Shown here one piece after another: positions 51,353 to 64,000 of a DNA stretch of 64,000 nt. The position numbers and the translations under genes were made by a program. The notes beneath the pieces were generated by a model. It saw only the letters and a program-made list of their open reading frames with translations, was not told where the DNA came from and searched no databases. Location: positions 47,305,053-47,369,052 of the forward strand of contig NC_084702.1 of NCBI RefSeq assembly GCF_028389875.1. The letters run 5' to 3'. Origin of the DNA: Rhea pennata (lineage: Eukaryota > Chordata > Aves > Rheiformes > Rheidae). How positions within the stretch are numbered: the first letter of the stretch is position 1; each line of letters opens with the position of its first letter.

Positions 51353-54130
51353 ATTGGAGTGTTCATGCATCTTTCATCAGGTAGCAGTTTTAGGAAAAAA
51401 TGAACCCGTTCATTGTACAGCGATCTAAGGGGTAAGGGAGACTGATTACTAGAAGTGTGAGATTATTTATTCTGAAAAAGCAGAAAGTATTTGGAGATGA
51501 AGTGAAATTTCCCACCTGTGAATGTCTGCCCTTCCCATATCTTTTCCACAAACATACAACTAGCAGCTTTATTTAATACTGAAGTGAACTGAAGTTATGG
51601 AGCAAAGAAATTTTTGCTTTGCATGTGCCTTTATTCTCATGGTATGTGTTGCAGGAGAGTAATTTTTATAAATATTTATCTCAGCTTAAGCATCACAAAA
51701 TTAAAAAATAGTACTGACTATAATAAACATTGCGTACTGCAAAGTAAATAGGATAAGGACTGTGTCTATGCAACAGGGCTAGGGGCAGCTGTAATAGCGT
51801 GGAAGGTACTGGCTCCATCTCTGCCGAGGTGATGTAGAGCACGTACTGCACACGTCAGTCCCCTTAATCCTACTCTAGTCCAGTAAATCTGCACTGCTAC
51901 TTTTGCTGCTGATGTAAATACCTTTTCTACAGTCTTCATATAGGGAAAAATCCTGTTTTATTTTTACATTAACATTCAGGAAATCAGAACACAATTTTTG
52001 TGGAAAAAATAATAATTTTGGATTATTAATCAGCTTAAGTTATAATTTAGTTTTTATATTTTTGTTTTTAGTAATCCTTTTCTTACCTCGTTGAAATGTA
52101 ACTGCTGTCAGATACAAATGACTTTGTCCTTTCATATGTCATCGCGGTGTATTTATTAACTTACGCTCCTGATCATTAGCCTGCGGGTAACTGCTGTAGG
52201 CAGAGAAATGATGACTATTATGCCCCCAAAAGGTACAGATTCTTAAGAAAGCTGAGCTGTACTCTTGGAAGGTTGTGGGTCCCCCTCGCCCTCCCACCCC
52301 CAGACAAGCTGTAAGTAAGTGACTTTCTCTATCTGATTACCTACAGAAACGCTGCAATTTCAATAATAACCATTAAAGAAAATTCCAAGTAACTATCATG
52401 TGTGCCTAAATCCACTTGCTGTTTATTTGCCCTTACAATGACATGGTTCCCTGCTTGTTCTCATCTGTCTCCCTTTTCTCGCTGATCTCTCAAAGTGGCC
52501 AGAAACTTCTGTAAAAACAATTAGGAAAAAACATATCATCTGGAACTAACCGTAAGTTTTTGACTGCACCTTGTTCACTTTTCTTGCAGTTAGAGATAAT
52601 ACCTGCCCAGGATGTTGACACCTATTTTGTTAGAGCTCAGAAAGGCTTTTGAGTTCTAGTGAAAGCCTGAAGTTCTGTCTGGCCTGAAATTTTCTGTTGT
52701 TGAAAATACTATTTCAACTTGGTCGCTGTATGTTTTTTTTTTTTTGTCCTTCATGTAAGGAAGCTTGTACCTCAAAACTCAATGAGAACAGGAATTCTGA
52801 ACAGACTGTGCAACAAGTGTACAATCACTGATGACCTTAGTCAGGTAAATAAATAGTTTTACAAGTTTTATTTTCTGTTTTCAAATACAGGTGATGTTCA
52901 CTTCTTGAATTGTAATGCCAGTGGAAACTCACTGAGCTACTAAAATACAAGACTGGTGCCTGAAGTAGTAGACAAGTGCACAGCTAAACAAAAAATATTT
53001 TTTGAGGAAAATAGTTTAAGAGACTGTCTAGTCTTGGAGTAATTGGTAGCAAATAGGAAGAGTTGAGAATGCAGTATTTCAGTTTTGATTTGATTGCTGT
53101 ATTCTTTAAAATGTTTTCAGAGCAAACTGAAAAAAAAGCAATTTAATAAAAAAAACTTGTTTACACAGTTCTAGATACAGTATTTCAGTTGTGTGTCACT
53201 TTTCCCATTTGCCCATTCTTTTCTGCTGCTACTGTAAGCAGTTACATGCATTTTTACACGTTATTTTTTACTGTAACTCCTTCATTTTCAGTTGCAGTTT
53301 TTCTAGCTACTTGGCTTTGGGGAAAATTGCAAAGTAGTACGCCCACCAACAAATCCCCCTCCCCTCCAAAGCCACAATCTCCTTTCTCTGTATTTTTTTT
53401 AATTGAAGAAGCATTGATTATCCAGTTTATATCCAGATACATTGCAGCCCTCTCCAAACTAAAGATCCCAAGTAGATATGTCACTTTCTCCTTAACCCAG
53501 TAAGGTTCACTGATTGAACTGTATGACCTGACACTAACACACACTTTAAACCGTTGTATCCCACAAAGAAAACTTGTTTAGAAAAAACAGAAGTAGGTAA
53601 CACTGAACTTCTTGTATACTCAAGTCTTAACAGTTACTGGGATGCTGGGCAGAGTTCATAAACTTCAAAATAAAGTGTTTCTTCTGACTCTTAAGAATGT
53701 TTATCATTTGTATATGTTACGTTCTAGTAAAATTTAGTTGGAACTTTTCAGCAGTAACTTCATTTTGTTTCTGAAAACCCTTGTGCTTATGTGCTTAGTC
53801 TTTTAGCTACTTTGTGTCTGAACCTAAGCCTACCTCTACAGAATAGGATTCAACAATTTATATTTGGTCCTAATTAACTGCTGTTAACCTTGACAAACAA
53901 AGTGAGGGGAAAAAGCTATAGCTGGATCTTACCCAGATTATGAGGGGACATCATGGAGCTTTGATGAGACATAACTTGATTTTTTTAAAAAAAGCATTCA
54001 TTTTTAATATGCTAATGTTTATTTCTAAATTATTTCTAAGGTGGATGTTCGTCTTCTGCCTTTAAATGCCTATTCAGGTAGCAGCTGAAGAAGATGAAAG
54101 ACATTACAGACATAATACATTCTAAAAAAC
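51353..54130. other. Intergenic gap between the ERAP1 and CAST 3' ends
   Basis: The two genes converge here. I see no exon on either strand, a T run near 52,735, several possible poly-A signals, and no recognisable transposon. Part of it may be an extended ERAP1 3' UTR. Confidence 0.55.
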
Positions 54131-54136
54131 TTTATT
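54131..54136 (-). terminator. CAST: CAST polyadenylation signal AATAAA
   Basis: TTTATT on the plus strand is AATAAA on the minus strand, about 2.06 kb downstream of the CAST stop codon, which gives a long 3' UTR. Whether this or a nearer signal is used cannot be decided from sequence alone. Confidence 0.55.
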
Positions 54137-55390
54137 AGTGTGACACAGGTTCTCGATACAGACTGCTAAGTACAGTCAAAACTCTGATTATCCTCCATTT
54201 AAAATCTTTGGGCTGTCTCTGTCTGGAATACTATATACTAGAGTCAGATTGTTATATCCTTACAGATACTGTCCCCAACATTACCTTCCTCTGTAAACTA
54301 CCGGTGAAGTAGTACACATGTGTAAGGACGTGCAAAAACATTTTACAGATAATTCAGACAGAGGCAAGCAAAGTGAGGAACTCGGCACACTGAGGTGCCA
54401 CCAGCCTGTAAACCCCCAGCAGACCTTGTTAGGGGCTGCCTGCTCTCGGTGCCTGCTCTCTTGAGGACCAGCTCATCGTTACAGCATGAACTTCTGCTCT
54501 GTTCCAGCGCTCCCAGCCGCAGCGCTGACAGAGGAGCAGAGGCAAGGTCTAGAAACAGTGAACAACCTTCTCCTGTCCACCCGGGTTTCTCGTTAACTTC
54601 TGTTAAGGCTCAGGTACTTTCTCCCCCCACCACCACCTTCTGTGATAATAATAGTGTCTGTGGTACATGGTGATTTGTATTTGGATCAGACCTGAGACTC
54701 CTGAAATTATAACAGCACAGATGCAATTGGAAGTAAAAAAGTAAGATTCCTCCTTTTCTAGTGGTTTTGGGGTTGTTTTAACTATGGTTAAGGCATCATC
54801 CAAAATTTATTTTTTTAATTAGATGCTCTTGATGAAGCAGTTAATCATCAGTTTCTCATTCTTTAGATATCCACAGTTATCTATGGTTTCTTACCAGGAA
54901 CTGCCTCGAGGAAATACTTCGCACAGCCAGGGTATGGATAACTGAAGCTCATTACATTCCAGAATTCTTAATGCATTCACTGCCATGATAAAAATGCTAG
55001 CAAATACTTAGGAACTTTTCTGAGATTTACAGGCACTATGTGGAGATTATGTGCAAAAATTTGCAAATTTTTTGGCATTGCTATTAATTTATGAAATATA
55101 TTTCTTACAAATATAAAGCATCCTTTCCCTCTCAGAACTGAAAACTACAAAAAATCAAAATGTATCTACAATAAAATGAATGGCTAGAAAAAAGAAATTG
55201 TAATCCATTACTGAAAAAGAAGAAAATAAGAAAAACCTGCAGCAAATACCACTGTACAAAAACCACCCAGAATAACCACATGCTTTTTGCATCAGCTTTT
55301 GTTCTTCAAGAATAATTATTCAGCAGCAGCAGGAAGACTTTTTACATCATATGCCAAGATCCTGAAACAGGGGGGATGAGAAGGGGTGGA

Positions 55391-55430
<40 letters not shown>

Positions 55431-56194
55431 GAAAGAAGGTAAGCATAAAACACATTAGCTTGGAAAAGAATTACAAATATATTGGAGAAGAATTATCAGA
55501 ACATCCAGGGAGAGGAAGAAATCCAAAAGTAGTATCAAAAGCCATTAGGTCTTGTTCAAAAGTGATACTACAGTAAGGTCAGCAGTTTGCGATGACTTCC
55601 ATGAACTCCGTGATGAGTATGACAGAGTGTAATTACCTACAATTACATTAAAGGTGTGACCAAGCTGAATATAAAGAAATATATAGTAATAATGGAACAA
55701 ATATATAGAACAGCACTATATTTAAGCCAAGAACAGAACACTGAAAACAGCTATACCTATCAGCTTAGCTGTTTTTATAGATTTTTTTTTTTTAATATCC
55801 AGACATTGTTCCAAAATTAGCCTAGTAGAGAAATAATGAGAGAAGCTCACTGTACCACAGATAAAAATAATCAGTCGAAATATGCTTGGTCTTTCTTACT
55901 CTGTATAAAGGCCCTACTGGGAAAGCAGTAGAAGTGTCAAGTCTTGGAATACTTAGAATTATATAAACTTCAGGAAATGTGGGGACAGAAGGACAGAAAA
56001 CTAGCATGCCCCTTTCTGCATAGAGAAAATACTTGGGATGTTTTTGAACGTCATTGTAGAGAATCCTCACAGTGAGCCATCTCCTTGTTTAAGTCAGGAG
56101 TGTCACCAAGACTTATCTTTAATAACACTTATGTAAACTGTCTTTATAGTAGTTCAGAGAATAGACAAGAAATCTCACCCAATAATGTTAACGT
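54137..56194 (-). other. CAST: Likely CAST 3' UTR
   Basis: Follows the CAST stop codon and ends near the AATAAA at 54,131. It contains a 37-base A run on the plus strand at 55,392-55,428, so U37 in the transcript. The GC-richer segment at 54,390-54,620 has open frames but no splice sites or similarity, so I leave it as UTR. Confidence 0.55.
55392..55428 (+). repeat. Poly-A tract (37 A)
   Basis: The longest homopolymer in the window. No retrocopy, CR1 tail or target-site duplication is apparent beside it. Homopolymers of this length are prone to length error in assembly. Confidence 0.9.
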
Positions 56195-59100
56195 TTAGCT
56201 TTTTTTCTGCTTCTCAGATTTGCTGCTGGAGGACTGTTCCCTTGTCTGAAGAGAAAAAAGATGCATGAGAGAGCTTAGTTCATAGTTTCTTACTAAAATT
56301 TGAAATAAAACAATGACAGATACTCATATGAAGTCACAGTTCAAACAAGTATGATGTCCATCGGAAATAAAGATAACTTAGGAAGAACATTTGTAAATTT
56401 TTGTGCATGTTTATCTTCATTTTTACTCTATTGCTTGTTTTATTTCAAAGTCTGTGGCTGACCTCTTCATACCCTATTTCTTGGTATCATCTATCCTATG
56501 CTAGTGATCCAATCACAACTCAGAACCTACCAAAACCCCGTATCCTTCTGAAGGGGAATTAAAAATTTCCCATTCTACCTTGAAAACTATGTAACAGTTT
56601 TGTTGTTACTCAAAAGAAATGGGCAGCAATTTTATAGTGAAAAAAAACCTCCTACACTGTAATCACTTAGCATATCTGCTCTAGAAATCTTGTGTTTTAT
56701 CATTTGATTCAGGTAGCTATCTGCATCTATCTCAGATGAGTGAGAGAACAACTTGATGGGAGAAGTTTCTTCCTAAATCTATTTTTACCAAAATTCATTT
56801 TCTGTATTTGTGGATCACAAAGGGAAAAAGCAAGCCATGCATTTTTTTTAATGCATCTTTTAAAGAAACTACCATCCTCCCCTTTCTACTAGATTCATTC
56901 TGCAATTTTTTTAATGAATATATGTAGTCTTTTGTTCATTTTTAAAGATAAATCATGATAAAAAGTGGAGAGAAAGAAGTGTGGTCGAATGAATCATTTT
57001 CAGGGTATTATTACTGAAAAAACATCAAAATACTCCAGTTATCTACAGAATTATAGCATTTTACGTTTACGCTTAGTTCATAAGGTAGCATCACTGCATT
57101 AATTGCTGAACACGGGGTTTTGGAAATAGAGCAATGTCAGTGGCTGCAGGAGAGAGAACAGTTTCTTCTAGGTAAGAGGAACAGGAAGATTTGAGAAACC
57201 ACTGCAGAAGGAGACGGAAGGGAAAAATGACGGGGATCCGGGCGCATGACAGGCCCGGGAGGCGCGACGGTCTTAGAACAGCAAATGAGACAGCAAGGAG
57301 TCCGAGCAGTACATAGAGGGATGCTTTCTTCTCACGTGCATACATATGTCAGTGGACCAAATTGAGCTTTTTATTGTAAAACTTTCTGCAAACTAATACC
57401 CAGATAATATGAATCCAAATTCTAGTTGTCAGTTCCACATTTACACCCTGTGGTAACCCTGACTGTCCACCTGGTAGCGTGGACCTACCTTTTTAGGATC
57501 TTTGGGTTTTCTTCCCTCTTTGGGGGCTGGTTTAGTGGTGGTGGTGGTCTTTTCGCTTTTGTCCTACACTCCAAAGAACAAAATAGTTACAATTACAAAC
57601 AGATCAGAGAATCAGAGGTCACCCCTTCTATACACCTGCCATAACAAATTATTTTAGACACTGATTTTAAGGTTCCCACCTTAAAATTCAATTGCATATA
57701 CATGTAATTACTTCCTTAGTCCGAAGAAAGCTAGAATCTTGAGCCTTGTTTAGTACTGGGGAGACCAGGGTATCAGAAAACACACGAAAATAATAAAGCT
57801 GACATATTTGGGCAGATCTTACGTTTAGTACAAAGCAATAATATTGCACCTGAAGATCTTGCTCTAAAGCTCACAGCCAAATAAACTACCCTTATACGGT
57901 ATTTAAAATACGAAGACTATGTTTAAAATGAGCCATCTCGGGATTCACTGTCAAAGTAAGCCCTGACTGTTAGCACATGGGTATCTCCCCCAACCTGAAA
58001 GACAGAATTAGTTTTGTTTAGGTATAATGATCTAGCTGTGCTGATCTAGAATTCCCTTCCGGGAACAGGATGAGCTTGGTGTGTGTGGGGGGAAATTTTC
58101 ACGTAGGAGGGTGGCTAAAAGGATCAGGGTGCATAGCAATGAGAAAGTATTGATTAAAAATAAGCCATAATGCCAGCAATTGCTAGGAGACTCAGAAGAA
58201 ATTCAAAAAACATGCATCAAACAACTACTCTTCTGGGAAAGGGGAAAGAAATTATTTGGAAGAGATTAACAGATTGCACTGTGTGAGTGAATATGAATCA
58301 GAAAATTAGCTTTTACAGTTCCCAAACATTTTTATGTGGCAAAAATTCAACATTTGTAGTAAGCCTATTATTTATTAATTAATAGGCATACTGAGAAAAG
58401 GCCTCAATTGCTGCCAGTCAGAAGGTATTAGATCTACATTTTTCCTATGGGTGAACATGCAGATTTCTACTGCTCTGTAATGGTCAGAAGAGCTATTTAG
58501 GAATGGAGTCATTTCCTTCTGGGAATTGCATCTGATCTGAGCTTCAGTTTCAATAATTTTTTAGTTTATATATATAATTTTTTAACTTAGTGGTAGAGGA
58601 GAGCAACCATCATAAGCATAGAAGCACAGAACAGGACCATAATCAACATTTTAAGTATGAACAAACTTGTAATTCTCTTCTGGTAATGGACTGCTTTGTG
58701 GTATAAGATTAAGGAAACAAATTCAGAATTCACCTGGGAACAGGTTACGCTCCCATGGCTGTGTCTGGCAGAAGGAATTAAGATTTGACTACTAGTACAG
58801 TGAATTGCTCAAAAATGCAGTAAATTCAAGCTTTATTTGTTTCTTCCTTCTCCTCACAGGACATGCCGGTGCGCAGAGAGGCTGGAAGCAAGTACAGCAG
58901 ATGTCTTAGAGCAAGCCAAGATCTCTCCCACTGTCCGGGCTCAAGGCAGCAAATACTGAGTTAAGGCTGAGGGAGAGCAAGCAAGAAGCAAGTCTCATAG
59001 CGCTTCTATGCTTCTACCCAAACACAGATCAAATCTCAGTCTCCTCTTTTAAATCATTTTCCAGCACGATCATCCCTTTTCACATATATAACACCATCCT

Positions 59101-62100
59101 CACATTTATGACTTCCAAATACGCGCAGCTACCATTGCTACTTCGTTTCATACAGCCTCACATTCTCCCCACCTTGCTGGAAGGAAAAGAAGTGAGCCAG
59201 CTGTTTTTAAGCTGATGACAGGACAAACAAATGCTCCACTTCTCACTACAAACACTCTCCAATCCACTGCTTCATTTTTATTGGCAACTCTATCATCTTC
59301 CCTGATGTGTAATAAAAACTCTCTCCAAATTCTCTACTTTCTCTGCAAAACCCCTCCTGAATTGCTTCTCTGTTCCAGCCTACAACTACTCCCAGGTTGT
59401 GCAGGCAGGCATTAAAAACTCTGCCTTTCTCTTTTTCCCCTTATATTTATTTATTTAGAAGCTGTAATCCATACACAAAATCTGTTACCAGAATTTCCTG
59501 CTAAACTCATGTTTCATAGCCTGTCTTAGCTCTCTAGAAGACCCTAAATATCTCAAACCTGCCTCTCCCCAAATATTTAAGAAGAAACTTCAAACTTTCT
59601 TTAAAGAAAATGACAACCATTACATCTTGACAGTACCTTCCAAAAAGGCCAGCTTCAAACATAAATTACAAAGAAAAATAAAGAACATTCATGGGTTAGT
59701 GGAAAAAAAAGTTTATTTTGCAAGATGGTAGAAAATGTCCTACCTTTGAGTGCTGTGGTGTGTCAGGAGCCTTTGCACATGTATCAAAGTCACCCGACAG
59801 AGCATCAATAGCTGCAGAGTCATCTGCAGGCTTCTGCAATAATTATGATTCTGAAGTCATACAATATGCACTACTTCCTGACAGACAATTTATTTTTCAG
59901 GTATTTAAGCCTGGTTTAATCACCCTTTTCTTAATAAAACATCTCATAGCTCGATACATATGTTAAAAATGAAGTATCTATTTGACATTCCCAAATTACA
60001 CAAGTTTTGAATACTGGGTCTTAATATCCATACTATGTTATGCACAAAACCTATACATATTATGAAGAGTTACCCTAAAGAAAAATTTTACTGTCCACAT
60101 TGCTACAATTACTCACTGCATTCAACAGCATTTGTGAGAATTTACAATAAATCATGCCTTGAATCTACAGTGACACCACTTTGGGAAAAAAAAAATCAAG
60201 AGCACACAGAATGAAACAAGTTATATAACAAAAATATAATAAGTTTAACCTTTTTTTCCTTGGGTTTCACACCATCCTTTGCTGGTGGCTTTACTGGTTT
60301 ATCCTTGAAAAGAAGAAAGATTTCATCTTTATTTTGAGCTAGCTAGATTAGTTTTAGGATACAAGTACTTACATATTACATTGGGAATTTACAGATTACC
60401 AAGAAAATCAAACCTTTCTGAACTAATTTCTTTATTTCTCATGTCATGTGGCTATCTCAAAGCCACTTTATTTTCATGATCAGTTTTTTTGATTACATGT
60501 CTGTGATCTCACCTTTCTATCCTTGTGATCACGCTGCTTCTACTGGAAAAATAGTTTCTTGTGACTCCCTCTTGGTGGATAAGATTAAATCACTGTCAGT
60601 AACTCATACAGTGAATGACAGTTCCACAGGGCAGTAAGTTTTTCACAAATATAATCTGTACGATGCTCTCTGCCTCAAGTATAAAACTATTTTGAATGAA
60701 TAAGCATCATTGTCCACAGTGCGCAAATGTGCCCTGTTTACAGGAGACTGTAATGTCAGACTTGTTAAGGGGGACTCCCTATTTGTTCACCTGGTTCTCC
60801 TGAGCACCTACAACACTGCACCTGATTAACTGGAATGTCTACTGCTCAATCTCCAGCTTCTGTTGATTGCAATTGTTTGGTTTAAAGTGTTTACTTGCTC
60901 AAATTACCCAATTCAGAAGGAAAAAAATCACCCACAAATCTAAAACTGTTTTTTCCCTTTTTTCTTTTATTTTTTTTCCTAAATCAAATATATACAATGA
61001 TCTGGAGACCTGTTCCAAGTACACATGCTCAATTCTAATACATAAATATAACTTACATGCTTACTCAGCCTCACTGTTCTTCCCTGAATTCCAGAGATGG
61101 CAAGACTGGCTCGCATGTACAAACTTCTAGCGTTGCAGCAAGACAGCTGAATAAAAACTTAACAAAGCTTCTGCTTACCTCTCCACCTGACTCCAGAAGT
61201 TTCTGATAGTCTGGTGGGATAGTATCATCTCTTTCTCCAAGTTTGTCTCTGTGCTCAGATTCAGCCTTTTCCTGAAAGTATTTAATTTTTAACAACTTTA
61301 ATACTGATCCCCTTTTTTAGTACTTTGAGATGCTAATAAGCAACTGCAACAGTTACAAGTTGTTCTTCTCTATTATGTACGATATGAAAGTTTGACAAAT
61401 CAGCAGAAATGCTAGAAACATTAGCAAACTGTTCATTAAGCTTGAATACATGAGGACAGCAACCTTTCTTGAAATTAAAAGTTCAGAATTATTGGAAATA
61501 ACCATCTATCTATTCCACTGTGAAGAGTGTATTACACATATAAAACTTTCTAAATTACTAGTTGTCAATGAATGTACACATTTAATAAGTTAAAAATACA
61601 TATACACAGTAACAGCACAACATAAAGGAAATAGCTATGTCAACAGTCAGTTGCTTTTCAACAATATAACTTTAAAAACCTTATTCTACACTTCCACACT
61701 GAAGCTCATCCATGAGCTGCAACAGCAGCTTAACCGTAAAATTGACGTTCTTACGATACCTTAGCTGTGAATCTGTCTGAGCATGTGTGGCATAACAGAT
61801 GGCACTTCTCCACCTAACATCCAAACCGATCAAGGGGGGCTCACACTTCTCCCCAGACTTAGCACGCAGAGACAGTTTCAAATACAACACTACTGGAGGA
61901 CACCACAAGCTCCTGTGTACCCCATCATCACACTAGGTTTATTTTTCTATTTATACTGCTTTAATTTCTGACAAGCATACCAGGAACATGCATTTCATGC
62001 TTAATGGAATGCTTTAGATTCAGGCCTTTACACATTATAAAGAGAAAGATTAAATTAGAAAAAAAAAGTAACAAACTAGTGAAAGAACAGAACTGAATTA

Positions 62101-64000
62101 ATTCACATGTCTTTTGAAAAACTCAACATCTGAGAGGTTAAAAATTCAACTAAATTTGACAAAAAGGCCATAAAATTCATTTTAGAAACACAGGAAGAAA
62201 ACTGAAAAATAATTAGAATAATGGTAATAAAAGGCACTGAAGTGAAATTATTGCAAATTTCTCCTAACAGTTCCACTATCACTTCAACTTATCTAAAATA
62301 CACTAACTAATTCAACATTTACCACAAAACTCAAAGATTTCAGCTGATTCAAGAGTGTATGCTGAGAATCAAAAAACAAAGAGAAATGATTAATAAGGCT
62401 ACATGAGGTACAATAATTACTATGTTTTTTTTTCCTAGTAATTTTAGTCCTGTATCTGAAAATCATATGCCATGTACTTCTATGAGGGGTACCATGGTAT
62501 ACTACTCTTTAAAAAATTCTTATAAAATAAAGCAGCTATCTCAGTTCTTTCAGCTAGCACAAATTTCAGAATGTCTTTTCTTACCTTTACTTTATCCACA
62601 ACTGGTTTGTTCTCATCAGGGTCAGGTTCTCTTTGCCCCAAGGAATCAGACAGGAGATCTAAGGCTTCGTCCATCTCTTTTCCTCCCTAGCAAAGTATAA
62701 ATGTATTCGCAAAAGAAAATCAGCTGTAAAAATAATTTAGTTCATCAAGCTAAAATAAATACTGACTAATGAACTGTTAACTTCAACAAACAATGAACAA
62801 TCAACTCCGCCTTTGTAACTGCAATGCACTGATAATAGCTGGAAAAAAATTACAGGTTATTCAGACCTAGAGAATATCTAATTTCAAAAAGGGGTTACAG
62901 AGTTGATTTTAATGCCTTTCTTTTGTTACATGTAAGCCAAACTGATCTGATGAAACCAGTTCTACAGGAAGATTATATTTGATAGGTGCCATTCATTTTG
63001 CAAAGATCATTATCAATGTAGATTAAGCAAGTGTCATTCTGAATTCAAACTTTTAAGTTTAAATTTAAAAACATTTAAAAAATGTAAAGTAAAACTTTCT
63101 AAAGTGAAATTTGACTGAATTAAAACTGAATTAAAATATTTTATCTGCAATACGTATGGTATTTTGCTTATTCATGAAAACTTTATTCAAACATTGCTTA
63201 GGAAAAGAAAAACCTTAAACCAAATAAAACCTAGGTGGGAGGAGTTTCTTATATTCACTTCTCAAATTAGATTGAAAACACTAGAGGGAGCTCTCACTGC
63301 ACAGATCAAGAAAGAAAAAGGAAGAGACCTGCAACATTACTGTTTAATGCAATTAAGGAAAGCTCTCCTTAATGTCATGAAGCTGCCTTTCCCACCATCA
63401 CCCTTGAACTCATTCTTTTACAGGCTTCAGAGATCACTGTGCCACTATGCCAACACCTATGCCACCAGTATTTGAAACGTTGTAACTAGCTAACCACAGA
63501 AAGAACGATTCAATCAAAGGCCAACCTGCCTAAAAATGAAATCATTTGCAGATAGATACTGTATGTATCTACCCAGAGAAATGAAATGCAAAAATCCTCT
63601 CACACTCTCTGTAATTCTGGAGGAATATACATAGGGATGGGCACTTCCTCCAAGTGAAGCGTTTTCGAAAGTAGACCGAAATACACCATTAAATGGAATT
63701 CAGACGGTAAACAGATGAAGCAGTCTTAACATTCAGCTGAACGTGAAGAAGAAATGTCCACAGGCTCTCAAACTCTTTTTTTCCAGAGAAAGCTTTCACG
63801 GCCCTATCCCCCCCCCTAATTTATTGCATTAACAATAAATTATTTAAATTTACAAGACACTCTACTGGTAAAACCAGTCTGATCATACTTTGTTTCCCTT
63901 CATCATCGAGATCTGAACTGGAACGAAGGATCAAAAGAAAGCGTTGCTTACGGAGGTAGAAGCTGGAGGAGCTGCTGAGTGCACTGAAGGAACCGTAGCA
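56195..64000 (-). CDS. CAST: Calpastatin, C-terminal exons (gene continues beyond window)
   Basis: The endogenous, intrinsically disordered, cytosolic inhibitor of calpains. Exons on the minus strand: 63952 to beyond 64000 (partial, phase 0 at its donor), 62585-62686, 61179-61271, 60250-60303, 59744-59833, 57489-57563, 56195-56245 with TAA. All except the partial one are multiples of three, so skipping any one keeps the frame, which fits the heavy alternative splicing of this gene. The last inhibitory domain is visible: subdomain A ([20 protein letters not shown]), subdomain B ([15 protein letters not shown], the calpain-blocking core) and subdomain C ([11 protein letters not shown]). The Lys-rich tail follows ([25 protein letters not shown]), and the ending is [12 protein letters not shown]. 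All acceptors end in AG and donors start with GT. It converges with ERAP1, as in other vertebrates. Confidence 0.93.

Noticed and set aside
54395-54673. 92-codon plus-strand open frame
   Set aside because: Lies in the likely CAST 3' UTR, has no splice sites or similarity, and owes its openness to local GC content.

Overview
This is a vertebrate nuclear locus, most likely from a bird. The coding signal is split into short exons with GT-AG introns. Introns are compact (an 18-exon gene fits in 14.7 kb), interspersed repeats are sparse, and the one clear transposon is the 3' end of a CR1 LINE. The gene order matches the conserved ERAP2-ERAP1-CAST block: ERAP-type aminopeptidases head to head, with calpastatin tail to tail with ERAP1. 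In chicken this block is expected on the Z chromosome (from memory, not checked). There are no bacterial genes, CRISPR arrays or RNA genes that I can support.

Layout. (1) 1-13.4 kb is noncoding. It holds scattered, badly decayed pieces of an older ERAP2-like gene: exon 1-like at 11.2-11.7 kb, exon 6-like at 5.3 kb and exon 7-like at 4.1 kb on the minus strand, but exon 2-like and exon 3-like at 8.0-8.5 kb on the plus strand. The middle of the relic therefore appears inverted. A CR1 fragment and a TG microsatellite also lie here. (2) 14.5-32.5 kb, minus strand: a nearly complete ERAP2 gene that is dead. Fifteen exons keep family positions and mostly family lengths, but it has frameshifts in exons 1, 3 and 14, a TGA in exon 8 and a destroyed splice donor after exon 4. 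The catalytic site is also altered: the third zinc ligand Glu is Gly, and GAMEN is GAMES. (3) 36.0-36.7 kb: a CpG island with an interferon-type (IRF/ISRE) repeat, serving as the ERAP1 promoter. (4) 36.5-51.2 kb, plus strand: an intact ERAP1 gene, 18 coding exons encoding 939 residues, with GAMEN, HELAH and the distal zinc Glu all present. (5) 54.1-64.0 kb, minus strand: the 3' end of calpastatin (CAST), with the last inhibitory domain, the C-terminal tail and the 3' UTR.

Biology. ERAP1 and ERAP2 trim N-terminally extended peptides in the endoplasmic reticulum for MHC class I loading. Here only ERAP1 is intact and interferon-responsive in appearance, while both ERAP2-like copies are relics. 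The animal probably trims with ERAP1 alone unless another copy exists elsewhere. CAST, the calpain inhibitor, is a syntenic neighbour with no direct functional link.
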